This document shows, one piece after another, positions 1 to 5,892 of a DNA stretch of 5,971 nt (position 1 is the stretch's first letter; the number at the start of each line of letters is the position of its first letter). Source of the stretch: an uncultured Prevotella sp. (GTDB lineage: Bacteria > Bacteroidota > Bacteroidia > Bacteroidales > Bacteroidaceae); contig CAMBBY010000094.1 in assembly GCA_945863825.1 (NCBI GenBank), positions 1 to 5,971 of the forward strand, given 5' to 3'. The notes beneath the pieces were generated by a model, which ran no database searches, was not told the DNA's origin, and saw nothing but the letters and a program-made list of their open reading frames with translations. Made by a program: the position numbers and the translations under genes.

Positions 1-1
1 A

Positions 2-583
2 CTCTCTGAGTATATCGGTATGTGTGCTTCCGACGATACAGTAACATTGCTCGACATCAACAACTCAGTACCTAAGTACATCTATGATGAGGACATTGTT
101 GGCAAGTACGACTACAAATTGACCGATACCTTCATGGGCTTCCACTGCGGTAACACGCCTCAGTGCAAGATGTGTTCTACCCGTGCCATCAAGTATCAGT
201 TGATTCAGAACCGCTTGTTGGAGAATGGCTGCAAACCAGACTTTACCCGTGGTACTCTGGAAGGAGACATAGCAGCTTCAGATATCACATTCTATCGCTT
301 GCAGTGCGATTCAGAGGGCAATCTCCGCAGCTACATTGCCGAAGGAGAAGTTCTCGACGTTCCTACCCGTTCATTCGGCGGTATCGGTATCTTCGCTATC
401 AAAGAGATGGGTCGTTTCTACCGCCACGTATTGATACAGAAGGGTTATCCACATCATGGAGCCGTAGCATTCTCTCACGTAGGTAAGACCCTGTTTGAGG
501 TATTCAAGTATCTCGGCATCAAGGACATCGCTTACAACCAGCCAGCAAGTCTGCCTTATCCTACAGAGAATCCTTGGAAATAA
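2..583 (+). CDS. L-fucose/L-arabinose isomerase-family protein, C-terminal part (5' end outside window)
   Basis: This is the last 193 codons of a gene that enters from the left; the frame is open from base 2, so the methionine at base 20 is probably internal. It resembles the C-terminal half of the L-fucose isomerase-like group (aldose-ketose isomerases, cytoplasmic, metal-dependent). Visible landmarks, numbered from base 2, are FHCGNT at residues 47-52 and a PHHGAVAFSHVG stretch starting near residue 150. In related isomerases, histidines in such positions bind the catalytic metal or the sugar; assigning them here is by analogy. The intact protein would be expected to have about 450-500 residues, so more than half is missing. 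The gene ends with TAA and a hairpin terminator 32 bases later. The exact substrate (fucose, arabinose or another aldose) cannot be decided from this fragment. The family call is fairly secure, the substrate is not. Confidence 0.72.
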   Translation, partial: LSEYIGMCASDDTVTLLDINNSVPKYIYDEDIVGKYDYKLTDTFMGFHCGNTPQCKMCSTRAIKYQLIQNRLLENGCKPDFTRGTLEGDIAASDITFYRLQCDSEGNLRSYIAEGEVLDVPTRSFGGIGIFAIKEMGRFYRHVLIQKGYPHHGAVAFSHVGKTLFEVFKYLGIKDIAYNQPASLPYPTENPWK

Positions 584-615
584 TTATAAGAAACATTATA
601 TTACACAATAATCAC

Positions 616-650
616 AAAGGCGGGTGCTCCAGAGCATCCGCTTTTTATTT
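616..650 (+). terminator. Rho-independent terminator of the isomerase gene
   Basis: Nine-base-pair GC-rich stem, 620-628 paired with 633-641 (GCGGGTGCT with AGCATCCGC), with a four-base loop CCAG and a T-rich tail from 642. One pair (624/637) is a G-U wobble in the plus-strand RNA and would be a C-A mismatch in minus-strand RNA, so the hairpin favours plus-strand transcription. The A run at 616-618 can extend the stem by pairing with the T run. Confidence 0.85.
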
Positions 651-662
651 TATTCCATCTGC

Positions 663-707
663 AAGAAAAAACAAGGGTGCATCATAGAAAAAACTACGAC
701 ACACCCT
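663..707 (-). terminator. Rho-independent terminator of the alpha-galactosidase gene
   Basis: A 14-pair stem, 674-687 with 694-707, around a six-base A/U loop (688-693), lies 69 bases after the galactosidase stop codon. In minus-strand RNA all 14 positions pair (11 Watson-Crick, 3 G-U), followed by the U-rich tail UGUUUUUUCUU (673-663). In plus-strand RNA the same three positions become A-C mismatches, so the orientation is clear although a short T run also follows at 709-713. Confidence 0.85.
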
Positions 708-776
708 CTTTTTGTGTAAAATTATATGTGATGACCTATTGAATTATCAGCAGATAATCGCTGCTAAAGCGATGAA

Positions 777-2972
777 TTACTGAGCCTCCAGATAGAGCAC
801 TCGTGAAGACCAGTCTGTTTTCTTGCCCCAATCTACTTCATTGGTATAAGGCATTTCCAAACCATGTTCCATCAAATACTTACCCGAATAGGACTTACCC
901 TCGCAGTCGAGAGGCTTGTTGTCGATGACATCCAGCTCACGTACCTTATACATCTTATTGGCATCCAAACCAGCCATCTTGACTAATGGCAAATGTACAT
1001 TATAGAAATTAGCTATCTTCCACCAATAGAACACAGCCTTGTCCTTTGCCTCGCTTACATACATAATGGAAGACAATCCCTGATTATCGTATGGTGAAAC
1101 CAAGCGATAGAGATCACCAAACTGTACGACAGGGCGGATTTCCTTATACTCAGAAATGGCTTTCTTGCAAAGCGCCTTCTCTTCATCAGTCATATTCTTA
1201 GGCTGGATTTCCATACCCAGACGACCGCTCATCGCCACATCAATACGATACTTCAAGGAAGTGGTACGGAAGACGGTATGATTAGGAACCGCAGAGATAT
1301 GGCTTGCCATAGCGATGGCTGGGAAGAAATAGCTGGTACCATACTGCATGTAGATACGCTGGAGGGCATCGGTATTATCGCTCACCCAAAACTCGTCGAA
1401 GCCACGGAGCATTCCCCAGTTGGCTCTACCACCACCACTCGCACAGCACTGGATAACTACATCTTTATATCTGGCACGGATACGGTCGATAACTTTGGCA
1501 AATCCCTGATGATAAGCGATATAGAGATGACTCTGATCTGCCATTGGTAGATATTGGCTTCCGTGATTCATGATGGCCATGTTGGCATCCCACTTGATGT
1601 AAGCAATCTCAGGATACTTGGTCAACAAATTGTCAACCACACCAAAAACAAAATCCTGTACCTTCGGATTGGACAGATCGAGAACCAGCTGCGTACCGCC
1701 ACGTCCCAATACTGCATCACGCTTAGGAGCCTTGATGACCCAGTCAGGATGTTTCTCATAAAGTTCACTTACGGAATTGGTCATTTCCGGTTCTATCCAG
1801 ATACCAAATTTCACGCCGTTTTTCTTGGCATCACGAAGCAAACCCTCTATGCCATCAGGCAATTTTTCCGTATCAACCACCCAGTCGCCAAGTGCACAGT
1901 TGTCTGTCTTACGAGGATATTTCTTGCCAAACCATCCGTCATCCATCACAAAGAGTTCACCTCCCATGCCATGGATGTCGGCCATCATCTGGTCCATCCC
2001 CTTCTGATTGATATCGAAATAAACGCCCTCCCAGGAGTTCAAAAGAATGTCACGCTCCTTGTCACCATGAGCGAGGATATACTTACGTCCCCATTTATGG
2101 AAATTGCGACTGGCGCCACTCAAACCTTCTGTAGAATAAGTCAAAGCGAGAGCTGGAGTCTTGAAAGTCTCACCTTTCTTCAGATGATACTCAGAATTCT
2201 GCTCATTGATACCGGCAAAGAAGTAGTGATATTCCGTATCGTCGGTAACCGTTTTCAACTTATAGTTGCCGCTATATACAAGCGCTGCGCCAATGACATC
2301 ACCTGTATTCTCCTGTCCCTTGCCATTGAGTGAAAACATCACTTCACCATGATCGGTATGAGAATTTCGAGTACCGTCGTTGTTGCGGATAACAAATTCG
2401 CCTGGTTGCAGTTTCTCGTGACTGAGTTGCCCCTCATTCGCCCAAGTGCCAGAGAGATGGCTCATCCAGACATCCCCGCGGCGGATAGGAAGCATGGCAG
2501 AAGCAAAAGTAGTCAGAGTGACCGTTCCCTTCTCGCCGTTCTGGATTTCCGTCCAAGCCTCAATCATATCCACATCACTATATGTGCGATATTTCAAATC
2601 CACCTTTATATGATATACAGGATCCTTGAGATGGATGGTAGTGACGGTAGTATTTCCTTCCGCTTTCACATCGCTTCCTGTTGCCACGAGTGCAGTAGAG
2701 AGATTTCCATCGCTATGCCGCATGGCGAGCGCAGCCTCAGCAGGGGTATTCAAACCATAAGCAGGATAAGCATCCATACGGCCATTATCTGCCACTCTCA
2801 GATTCTGTAAATCAGCGTTATTCAACCTGGTACCGAAATAGAGATACTGGGCAGGCTTACCGTTCTCTACATCAAGAACAAGCGACATTTTCTCTGTATT
2901 CACCGATACCTTTTCTGCCATCGCAGGCAAAGCAATGGTCAAGAGTAAGAAAGCAATTGATTTTAACTTCAT
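777..2972 (-). CDS. Secreted GH36 alpha-galactosidase
   Basis: Complete 731-residue glycoside hydrolase family 36 enzyme, expected to hydrolyse terminal alpha-1,6-linked galactose from oligosaccharides such as melibiose or raffinose by a retaining mechanism. Residues 1-19 form a Sec signal peptide (MKLKS, hydrophobic core, cleavage after AMA, before Glu20). No lipobox cysteine is present, so a soluble periplasmic protein is likely. An N-terminal beta-sandwich (about 20-290) precedes the barrel. Barrel motifs are NSWEG (312-316), FVMDDGWFG (341-349), WIEPEM (392-397), KWD with predicted nucleophile Asp462, CCASGGGR (509-516) and WVSDNTD with predicted acid/base Asp532. The 70-residue gap between the two aspartates matches what I recall for characterised GH36 enzymes. 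A small C-terminal beta domain follows. Length is normal for the family. The start at 2972 is chosen because the signal peptide begins there; the frame stays open to 3149, but that extension would run across the promoter. Transcribed alone, toward the isomerase gene. Galactosidase is likely; exact substrate range is inferred. Confidence 0.93.
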   Translation of the reverse strand: MKLKSIAFLLLTIALPAMAEKVSVNTEKMSLVLDVENGKPAQYLYFGTRLNNADLQNLRVADNGRMDAYPAYGLNTPAEAALAMRHSDGNLSTALVATGSDVKAEGNTTVTTIHLKDPVYHIKVDLKYRTYSDVDMIEAWTEIQNGEKGTVTLTTFASAMLPIRRGDVWMSHLSGTWANEGQLSHEKLQPGEFVIRNNDGTRNSHTDHGEVMFSLNGKGQENTGDVIGAALVYSGNYKLKTVTDDTEYHYFFAGINEQNSEYHLKKGETFKTPALALTYSTEGLSGASRNFHKWGRKYILAHGDKERDILLNSWEGVYFDINQKGMDQMMADIHGMGGELFVMDDGWFGKKYPRKTDNCALGDWVVDTEKLPDGIEGLLRDAKKNGVKFGIWIEPEMTNSVSELYEKHPDWVIKAPKRDAVLGRGGTQLVLDLSNPKVQDFVFGVVDNLLTKYPEIAYIKWDANMAIMNHGSQYLPMADQSHLYIAYHQGFAKVIDRIRARYKDVVIQCCASGGGRANWGMLRGFDEFWVSDNTDALQRIYMQYGTSYFFPAIAMASHISAVPNHTVFRTTSLKYRIDVAMSGRLGMEIQPKNMTDEEKALCKKAISEYKEIRPVVQFGDLYRLVSPYDNQGLSSIMYVSEAKDKAVFYWWKIANFYNVHLPLVKMAGLDANKMYKVRELDVIDNKPLDCEGKSYSGKYLMEHGLEMPYTNEVDWGKKTDWSSRVLYLEAQ

Positions 2973-3023
2973 GATATATCGTTCAGTTATTAGTATTACA
3001 CGATTTTCTTCTGTTTTCGAATG

Positions 3024-3054
3024 CAAAAATATAAAAAAGAGCAATACATACCAA
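3024..3054 (-). promoter_or_regulatory. Bacteroidota-type promoter of the alpha-galactosidase gene
   Basis: Read on the minus strand, TATTTTTG (3031-3024) fits the -7 consensus TAnnTTTG, and TTG (3054-3052) lies 20 bases upstream at the -33 position. The predicted leader is about 45 bases to the ATG at 2972. No Shine-Dalgarno sequence is visible, as usual in this phylum. Confidence 0.7.
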
Positions 3055-3142
3055 TACTTTTTTGATTTATTTTCAGGAGAAAGCAGAAAAGGGCAAGAAA
3101 TTGATAAATAAAGCAAAGAAAAATCAATAGGAAAGAGATGCG

Positions 3143-3164
3143 AAATCATCTCTTGAGAAGATTT
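3143..3164. promoter_or_regulatory. 22-bp near-perfect palindrome between divergent promoters
   Basis: The half-sites AAATC-A-TCTC and GAGA-A-GATTT are exact inverted repeats except for one A/A position in each arm, around a two-base TT centre. It lies 11 bases upstream of the -33 element of the hemolysin III gene and about 90 bases upstream of the galactosidase promoter. The form suits a dimeric transcription factor, but no regulator gene next to it identifies one, and a chance repeat in AT-rich DNA is possible. Confidence 0.4.
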
Positions 3165-3175
3165 ATGAAAAAAAG

Positions 3176-3207
3176 TTTGTGCATTTCAGATAATAATACT
3201 AATTTTG
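3176..3207 (+). promoter_or_regulatory. Bacteroidota-type promoter of the hemolysin III-like gene
   Basis: TTTG at 3176-3179, a 20-base spacer, then TAATTTTG at 3200-3207 exactly fits TTTG / TAnnTTTG. Transcription should begin near 3213, giving an AT-rich leader of about 75 bases before the ATG at 3290. I see no riboswitch-like structure in that leader. Confidence 0.75.
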
Positions 3208-3289
3208 TCCACGAATACAAGATATAAAAGCAATAGAAATAAACAGGTTTAATAGAAAGGTATTAAAGATAAAAACATAATTAAGCAAT

Positions 3290-3946
3290 ATGAAACTCAA
3301 AATTCATTTCAACCATAAGGAGGAACTCTGGAACTCCTGGTCTCATGCCGGAGGCATCCTGCTGGGTGTCATCGTGGGCATCATCTTCCTCTATTGGTGT
3401 TTCACTCAGCACAATGGTTGGGCCACAGCGGGCATCATCCTCTATCTTTTCGGTATGCTCATGTCATACATCGCTTCCACCACCTATCATGCCATTTCCG
3501 CCTGGAGCAAGTGGAAGGAACGTCTGCGCAAGTGGGATCATGCAGCCATTTACTGGCACATTGCCGGTTCATACTCTCCTATCACTCTCATTGCCATGCG
3601 CGAACAGGGTTACTGGGGATGGAGTCTCTTTACTTTCATTTGGGCTTGCGCCATTGCAGGAACTATCATGAGTTTTGCCAAGCTCAAAGACCACAGCAAC
3701 TTAGAGACACTTTGCTTTGTAGGCATGGGACTCTCAGTTCTCGTTGCCTTCAAGCCTCTTATCGATTCTGTTTCCCCAGCCACAGTCTGGTGGATTATTG
3801 CAGAAGGTATTTGCTACATCACGGGTGCTGTGTTCTACAGTATCAACAAGAAGAAATACATGCATTCCGTATTCCACTTCTTTGTGCTGGCAGGAAGCGT
3901 CTGCCACATCATTGCAGTTTGGGATATTCTCATGAAATATATCTAA
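3290..3946 (+). CDS. Hemolysin III / PAQR (YqfA-like) family membrane protein
   Basis: A 218-residue integral inner-membrane protein with seven hydrophobic segments (roughly 19-40, 44-65, 86-103, 109-130, 138-158, 164-184 and 193-214). It carries the signature residues of the PAQR/hemolysin III superfamily: NSWSHAGG near the N terminus (15-22), STTYH with Ser63 and His67, DHAAIYWHIAGSYSP starting at Asp83, and HSVFH with His192 and His196. In adiponectin receptors the equivalent histidines and aspartate hold a zinc ion with hydrolase activity; that this protein does so is inference. Bacterial members are named after a reported cytolytic activity of a Bacillus homologue, but their ordinary role is poorly known and a link to membrane lipid homeostasis has been proposed. 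Length is typical. The start follows a consensus promoter, and the gene is closed by its own terminator 20 bases after the stop, so it is probably monocistronic. The divergent galactosidase appears functionally unrelated. Confidence 0.9.
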   Translation: MKLKIHFNHKEELWNSWSHAGGILLGVIVGIIFLYWCFTQHNGWATAGIILYLFGMLMSYIASTTYHAISAWSKWKERLRKWDHAAIYWHIAGSYSPITLIAMREQGYWGWSLFTFIWACAIAGTIMSFAKLKDHSNLETLCFVGMGLSVLVAFKPLIDSVSPATVWWIIAEGICYITGAVFYSINKKKYMHSVFHFFVLAGSVCHIIAVWDILMKYI

Positions 3947-3966
3947 ACGACTTAATAAAAAGTATC

Positions 3967-4009
3967 AAGGCATCGGGAAGTTTTTGCTTTCCGATGCCTT
4001 TGTTTTTTT
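3967..4009 (+). terminator. Strong Rho-independent terminator after the hemolysin III-like gene
   Basis: A 14-pair stem, 3967-3980 with 3987-4000 (arms AAGGCATCGGGAAG and CTTTCCGATGCCTT), has a six-base loop and a tail TGTTTTTTT. All positions pair in the plus-strand RNA, with one G-U at 3977/3990. It should separate this gene from the downstream ABC operon. Confidence 0.92.
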
Positions 4010-4073
4010 ATAAAGTTCTATATTACAAAACATTCATCCATATCATACTCTTCTTATAATATAATAAGGTGGA

Positions 4074-4085
4074 ATTGTTAACAAT
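4074..4085. repeat. Perfect 12-bp palindrome ATTGTTAACAAT upstream of the ABC operon promoter
   Basis: The palindrome is centred on GTTAAC, about 32 bases before the -33 element; its GTTAA motif recurs 11 bases further on at 4088-4092. It may be a regulator site placed for activation or looping, but short AT-rich palindromes arise easily by chance. Confidence 0.3.
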
Positions 4086-4116
4086 ACGTTAAAGTATAAA
4101 AATAATTGCCCAAAAG

Positions 4117-4148
4117 TTTGGAACTTATCGCAGAAAAGCATACCTTTG
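4117..4148 (+). promoter_or_regulatory. Consensus Bacteroidota promoter of the ABC transporter/GntR operon
   Basis: TTTG (4117-4120), a 20-base spacer and TACCTTTG (4141-4148) match both consensus boxes exactly. Transcription should start near 4154, leaving a leader of about 35 bases. No other promoter of this quality is seen up to the end of the window, so the three following genes are probably one transcript. Confidence 0.85.
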
Positions 4149-4149
4149 C

Positions 4150-4173
4150 AGTGTTCTATTGAAGTAGTACACT
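4150..4173. promoter_or_regulatory. Putative operator overlapping the transcription start (GntR/YtrA-type candidate)
   Basis: A 24-bp imperfect palindrome: AGTGT-T-CTA in the left arm mirrors TAG-T-ACACT in the right arm around a six-base centre. Nine of twelve mirrored positions pair. It begins two bases after the -7 box and covers the predicted start site, the classic place for repression. The third gene of the operon encodes a GntR-family DNA-binding protein, whose dimers bind such inverted repeats. That this regulator binds here is inference; no second copy of the motif was seen in the window. Confidence 0.6.
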
Positions 4174-4188
4174 AAAACATTAAAGATT

Positions 4189-5013
4189 ATGATACAGATT
4201 AAAGACATTGATTTCAGATACCCAGGTAGCAAGCACCTTGTATTTAGAGATTTCTCTTTGGAACTCAAGGAGAACAACATTTATGGCTTGCTCGGTAAGA
4301 ATGGTACAGGCAAGAGCACCCTGCTCTACCTCATCAGCGGATTGCTCCGCCAGCAACAAGGAACCGTTCTCGTGGATGGCATTTCGGCACAAGATCGCAA
4401 AGCCGAGATGCTGAAGGACATTTTCATGGTGCCCGAAGAGTTTGAACTGCCCAACGTTTCCCTCGCCACCTACGTGAAGATGAACCAGGGGTTCTATCCT
4501 AACTTCTCGCAGGAAGTGCTGGACCGTTGCCTCAAGGATTTTGATTTACCACTCTCTCTCAAGTTGAACGAACTCTCGATGGGACAGAAGAAGAAGGTAT
4601 TCATGAGTTTCGCACTCGCCACGGGTACCCGCTTTCTTCTGATGGACGAGCCAACCAATGGTCTCGACATCCCATCGAAGAGCCAGTTCCGTAAGGTCAT
4701 CGCCAACAACATGACGGAAGACCGTACCCTCATCATCTCAACTCACCAGGTGCACGATGTAGAGTCGTTGCTCGACCACATCATCATCATGAACCAGAGC
4801 CAGCTCCTGCTCGATGCATCGGTTTCAGACATCTGCGGGAAATACACCTTCGAGTACCGCAACCCACAGGAAATGGACGACACCGTGCTATACGCCGAGC
4901 CAACCCTGCAGGGCAATGCCGCCATCTGCAAGCGACAGGAGGGTGAACTGGAAACACAGATGAACCTGGAGTTGCTCTTCAATGCAGTAATTAATGGAAA
5001 ATTAAACGATTAA
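4189..5013 (+). CDS. ABC transporter ATP-binding protein (YtrB-like, GntR-linked)
   Basis: A 274-residue cytoplasmic ATPase subunit expected to power an ABC-2-type exporter. Nucleotide-binding motifs appear in order: Walker A GKNGTGKST (36-44, Lys42), signature LSMGQ (129-133), Walker B RFLLMDEP (148-155, Asp153 and catalytic Glu154), D-loop NGLD (157-160) and switch histidine His186 in STHQ. The Q-loop position reads FMVPEEFELP (79-88), with glutamate where glutamine is usual. After about residue 215 there is a C-terminal extension of some 60 residues, ending in LELLFNAVING, without a motif I recognise. The start is the first ATG after the promoter leader; no Shine-Dalgarno is present. It is followed after 14 bases by the membrane subunit and then a GntR regulator. 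Substrate unknown; export of peptide antibiotics or a response to envelope stress would fit YtrA-controlled transporters but is not shown here. Confidence 0.92.
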   Translation: MIQIKDIDFRYPGSKHLVFRDFSLELKENNIYGLLGKNGTGKSTLLYLISGLLRQQQGTVLVDGISAQDRKAEMLKDIFMVPEEFELPNVSLATYVKMNQGFYPNFSQEVLDRCLKDFDLPLSLKLNELSMGQKKKVFMSFALATGTRFLLMDEPTNGLDIPSKSQFRKVIANNMTEDRTLIISTHQVHDVESLLDHIIIMNQSQLLLDASVSDICGKYTFEYRNPQEMDDTVLYAEPTLQGNAAICKRQEGELETQMNLELLFNAVINGKLND

Positions 5014-5028
5014 ATGATTAGACGATTA
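5000..5028 (+). repeat. Period-8 (G/A)ATTA repeat at the ATPase-permease junction
   Basis: AATTA or GATTA starts at 5000, 5008, 5016 and 5024, each eight bases apart. The second unit contains the ATPase stop codon and the fourth runs into the permease ATG. It may be an AT-rich, unstructured ribosome entry region or just replication slippage. Confidence 0.5.
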
Positions 5029-5873
5029 TGAAAAAGAATCTCGATTTAAATAGATTAGGAATGGTTATCCGTTGGGATGTATTAAACAATTGGACCTATA
5101 ATTTGGGAGTCATTGCAGGACTCGCCATCTGTTTTTCAATTGCAAACATCATCCGGCTTTACAGAATTAGTGGCTTTATTGCAGCATCCCATGAACTAGA
5201 TGCCATGACCGACAGTTATAAGGAATCCGCATATATGTTCTTTGGATTCATTTCTTTTATGGTCATTTACGTATTGGCATCTTGCATCTTCAGAAATATG
5301 AAGACCAAATTACAGCGCGAAAGTTTCCTGATGCTTCCTGCCACTAACCTGGAAAAATATGTAGCTCGATTTCTGGTTGTTACCGTTGGTGGTCTTGTGA
5401 CTTTGCTAGGAGCCTTGGTCATTTCAGATATTATCCAGCTCATCTTTAGCTTTTTCATCACTCCAGGCTTCCATATCAGCCTTACATGGCCAGTACTCAG
5501 CCACACCATTTTTGCCCTTTCACCAATAGACAACTCTTGGCAAACAATTCTGGAAGTCTATTCCTTCCTGATATTTGCCCATTCCTTCGCAACCCTGGGA
5601 GGAGCCTTCTACCGCAAGTTTCCTGTGCTTCTGACAGCATGTACGGGATTGGCACTTTGTCTGATTTTTGGTTATATTATCAACGAACTGGGTAAAGCAG
5701 GATGGCTTGATTTCGTAGGAACCTTGCACATCGAAGAGGGTTCTTCAGCTCAATATTTTGCTGTATTCACCTCGTCGGCAGTATTTCTTGCTTTGGCTGC
5801 CTTCAACTATTGGGCATCCTACAAGCTCTTCACCCGCATGCAGGTTATCTGCAACAAGTGGATCAACATCTAA
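5028..5873 (+). CDS. ABC transporter membrane subunit (six-helix permease), substrate unknown
   Basis: A 281-residue integral membrane protein with about six predicted transmembrane segments (24-45, 68-88, 112-142 which is long, 173-193, 198-219 and 242-263), the usual topology of one ABC-2 permease subunit. The N terminus (MKKNLDLNRLGMVIRWD) and the Lys/Arg-rich segment 89-98 are probably cytoplasmic. Between helices 2 and 3 lies the motif RESFLMLPATNLEKYVARF (97-115). I recall similar LPA(S/T)NLEK segments in other Bacteroidota membrane proteins next to ABC ATPases; it may contact the ATPase, which is inference. No signal peptide cleavage site or extracytoplasmic domain is evident. It sits 14 bases after the ATPase gene and 19 bases before the GntR gene, indicating co-transcription. 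Assignment as the permease rests mainly on context and topology, since this family has little recognisable sequence similarity to characterised exporters. With one ATPase and one permease gene, a homodimer of each is the simplest assembly. Confidence 0.8.
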   Translation: MKKNLDLNRLGMVIRWDVLNNWTYNLGVIAGLAICFSIANIIRLYRISGFIAASHELDAMTDSYKESAYMFFGFISFMVIYVLASCIFRNMKTKLQRESFLMLPATNLEKYVARFLVVTVGGLVTLLGALVISDIIQLIFSFFITPGFHISLTWPVLSHTIFALSPIDNSWQTILEVYSFLIFAHSFATLGGAFYRKFPVLLTACTGLALCLIFGYIINELGKAGWLDFVGTLHIEEGSSAQYFAVFTSSAVFLALAAFNYWASYKLFTRMQVICNKWINI

Positions 5874-5892
5874 GAATTAAAAATTGAAGATT

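Noticed and set aside
1..776. Possibility that the isomerase and the galactosidase form a utilisation locus.
   Set aside because: They are convergent with separate terminators, and no transporter, SusC/D pair or sugar regulator lies in the window, so a shared regulon is not supported.
1554..2333. Long open frame of 259 codons on the plus strand inside the galactosidase gene.
   Set aside because: Antisense shadow of a well-supported GH36 gene, with no recognisable domain and no promoter or spacing of its own.
2973..3149. In-frame upstream extension of the galactosidase by 59 codons to a methionine at 3149.
   Set aside because: It would place a clear Sec signal peptide internally and run through the predicted promoter at 3024-3054; the added residues look like translated AT-rich intergenic DNA.
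3317..3323. AAGGAGG, a perfect Shine-Dalgarno-like sequence, early in the hemolysin III gene.
   Set aside because: It lies inside the coding sequence (codons for His-Lys-Glu-Glu), the next in-region ATG is about 21 bases away in another frame, and this phylum does not rely on such sites.
3321..3340. Short direct repeat of GGAACTC in the hemolysin III gene.
   Set aside because: Explained by the conserved protein segment ELWNSW, not by a DNA-level element.
3394..4059. Overlapping 221-codon plus-strand frame that shares DNA with the hemolysin III gene and reads through its terminator.
   Set aside because: The protein has a His/Cys-rich, family-less composition typical of a shifted frame, and the frame crosses the strong hairpin at 3967-4009.
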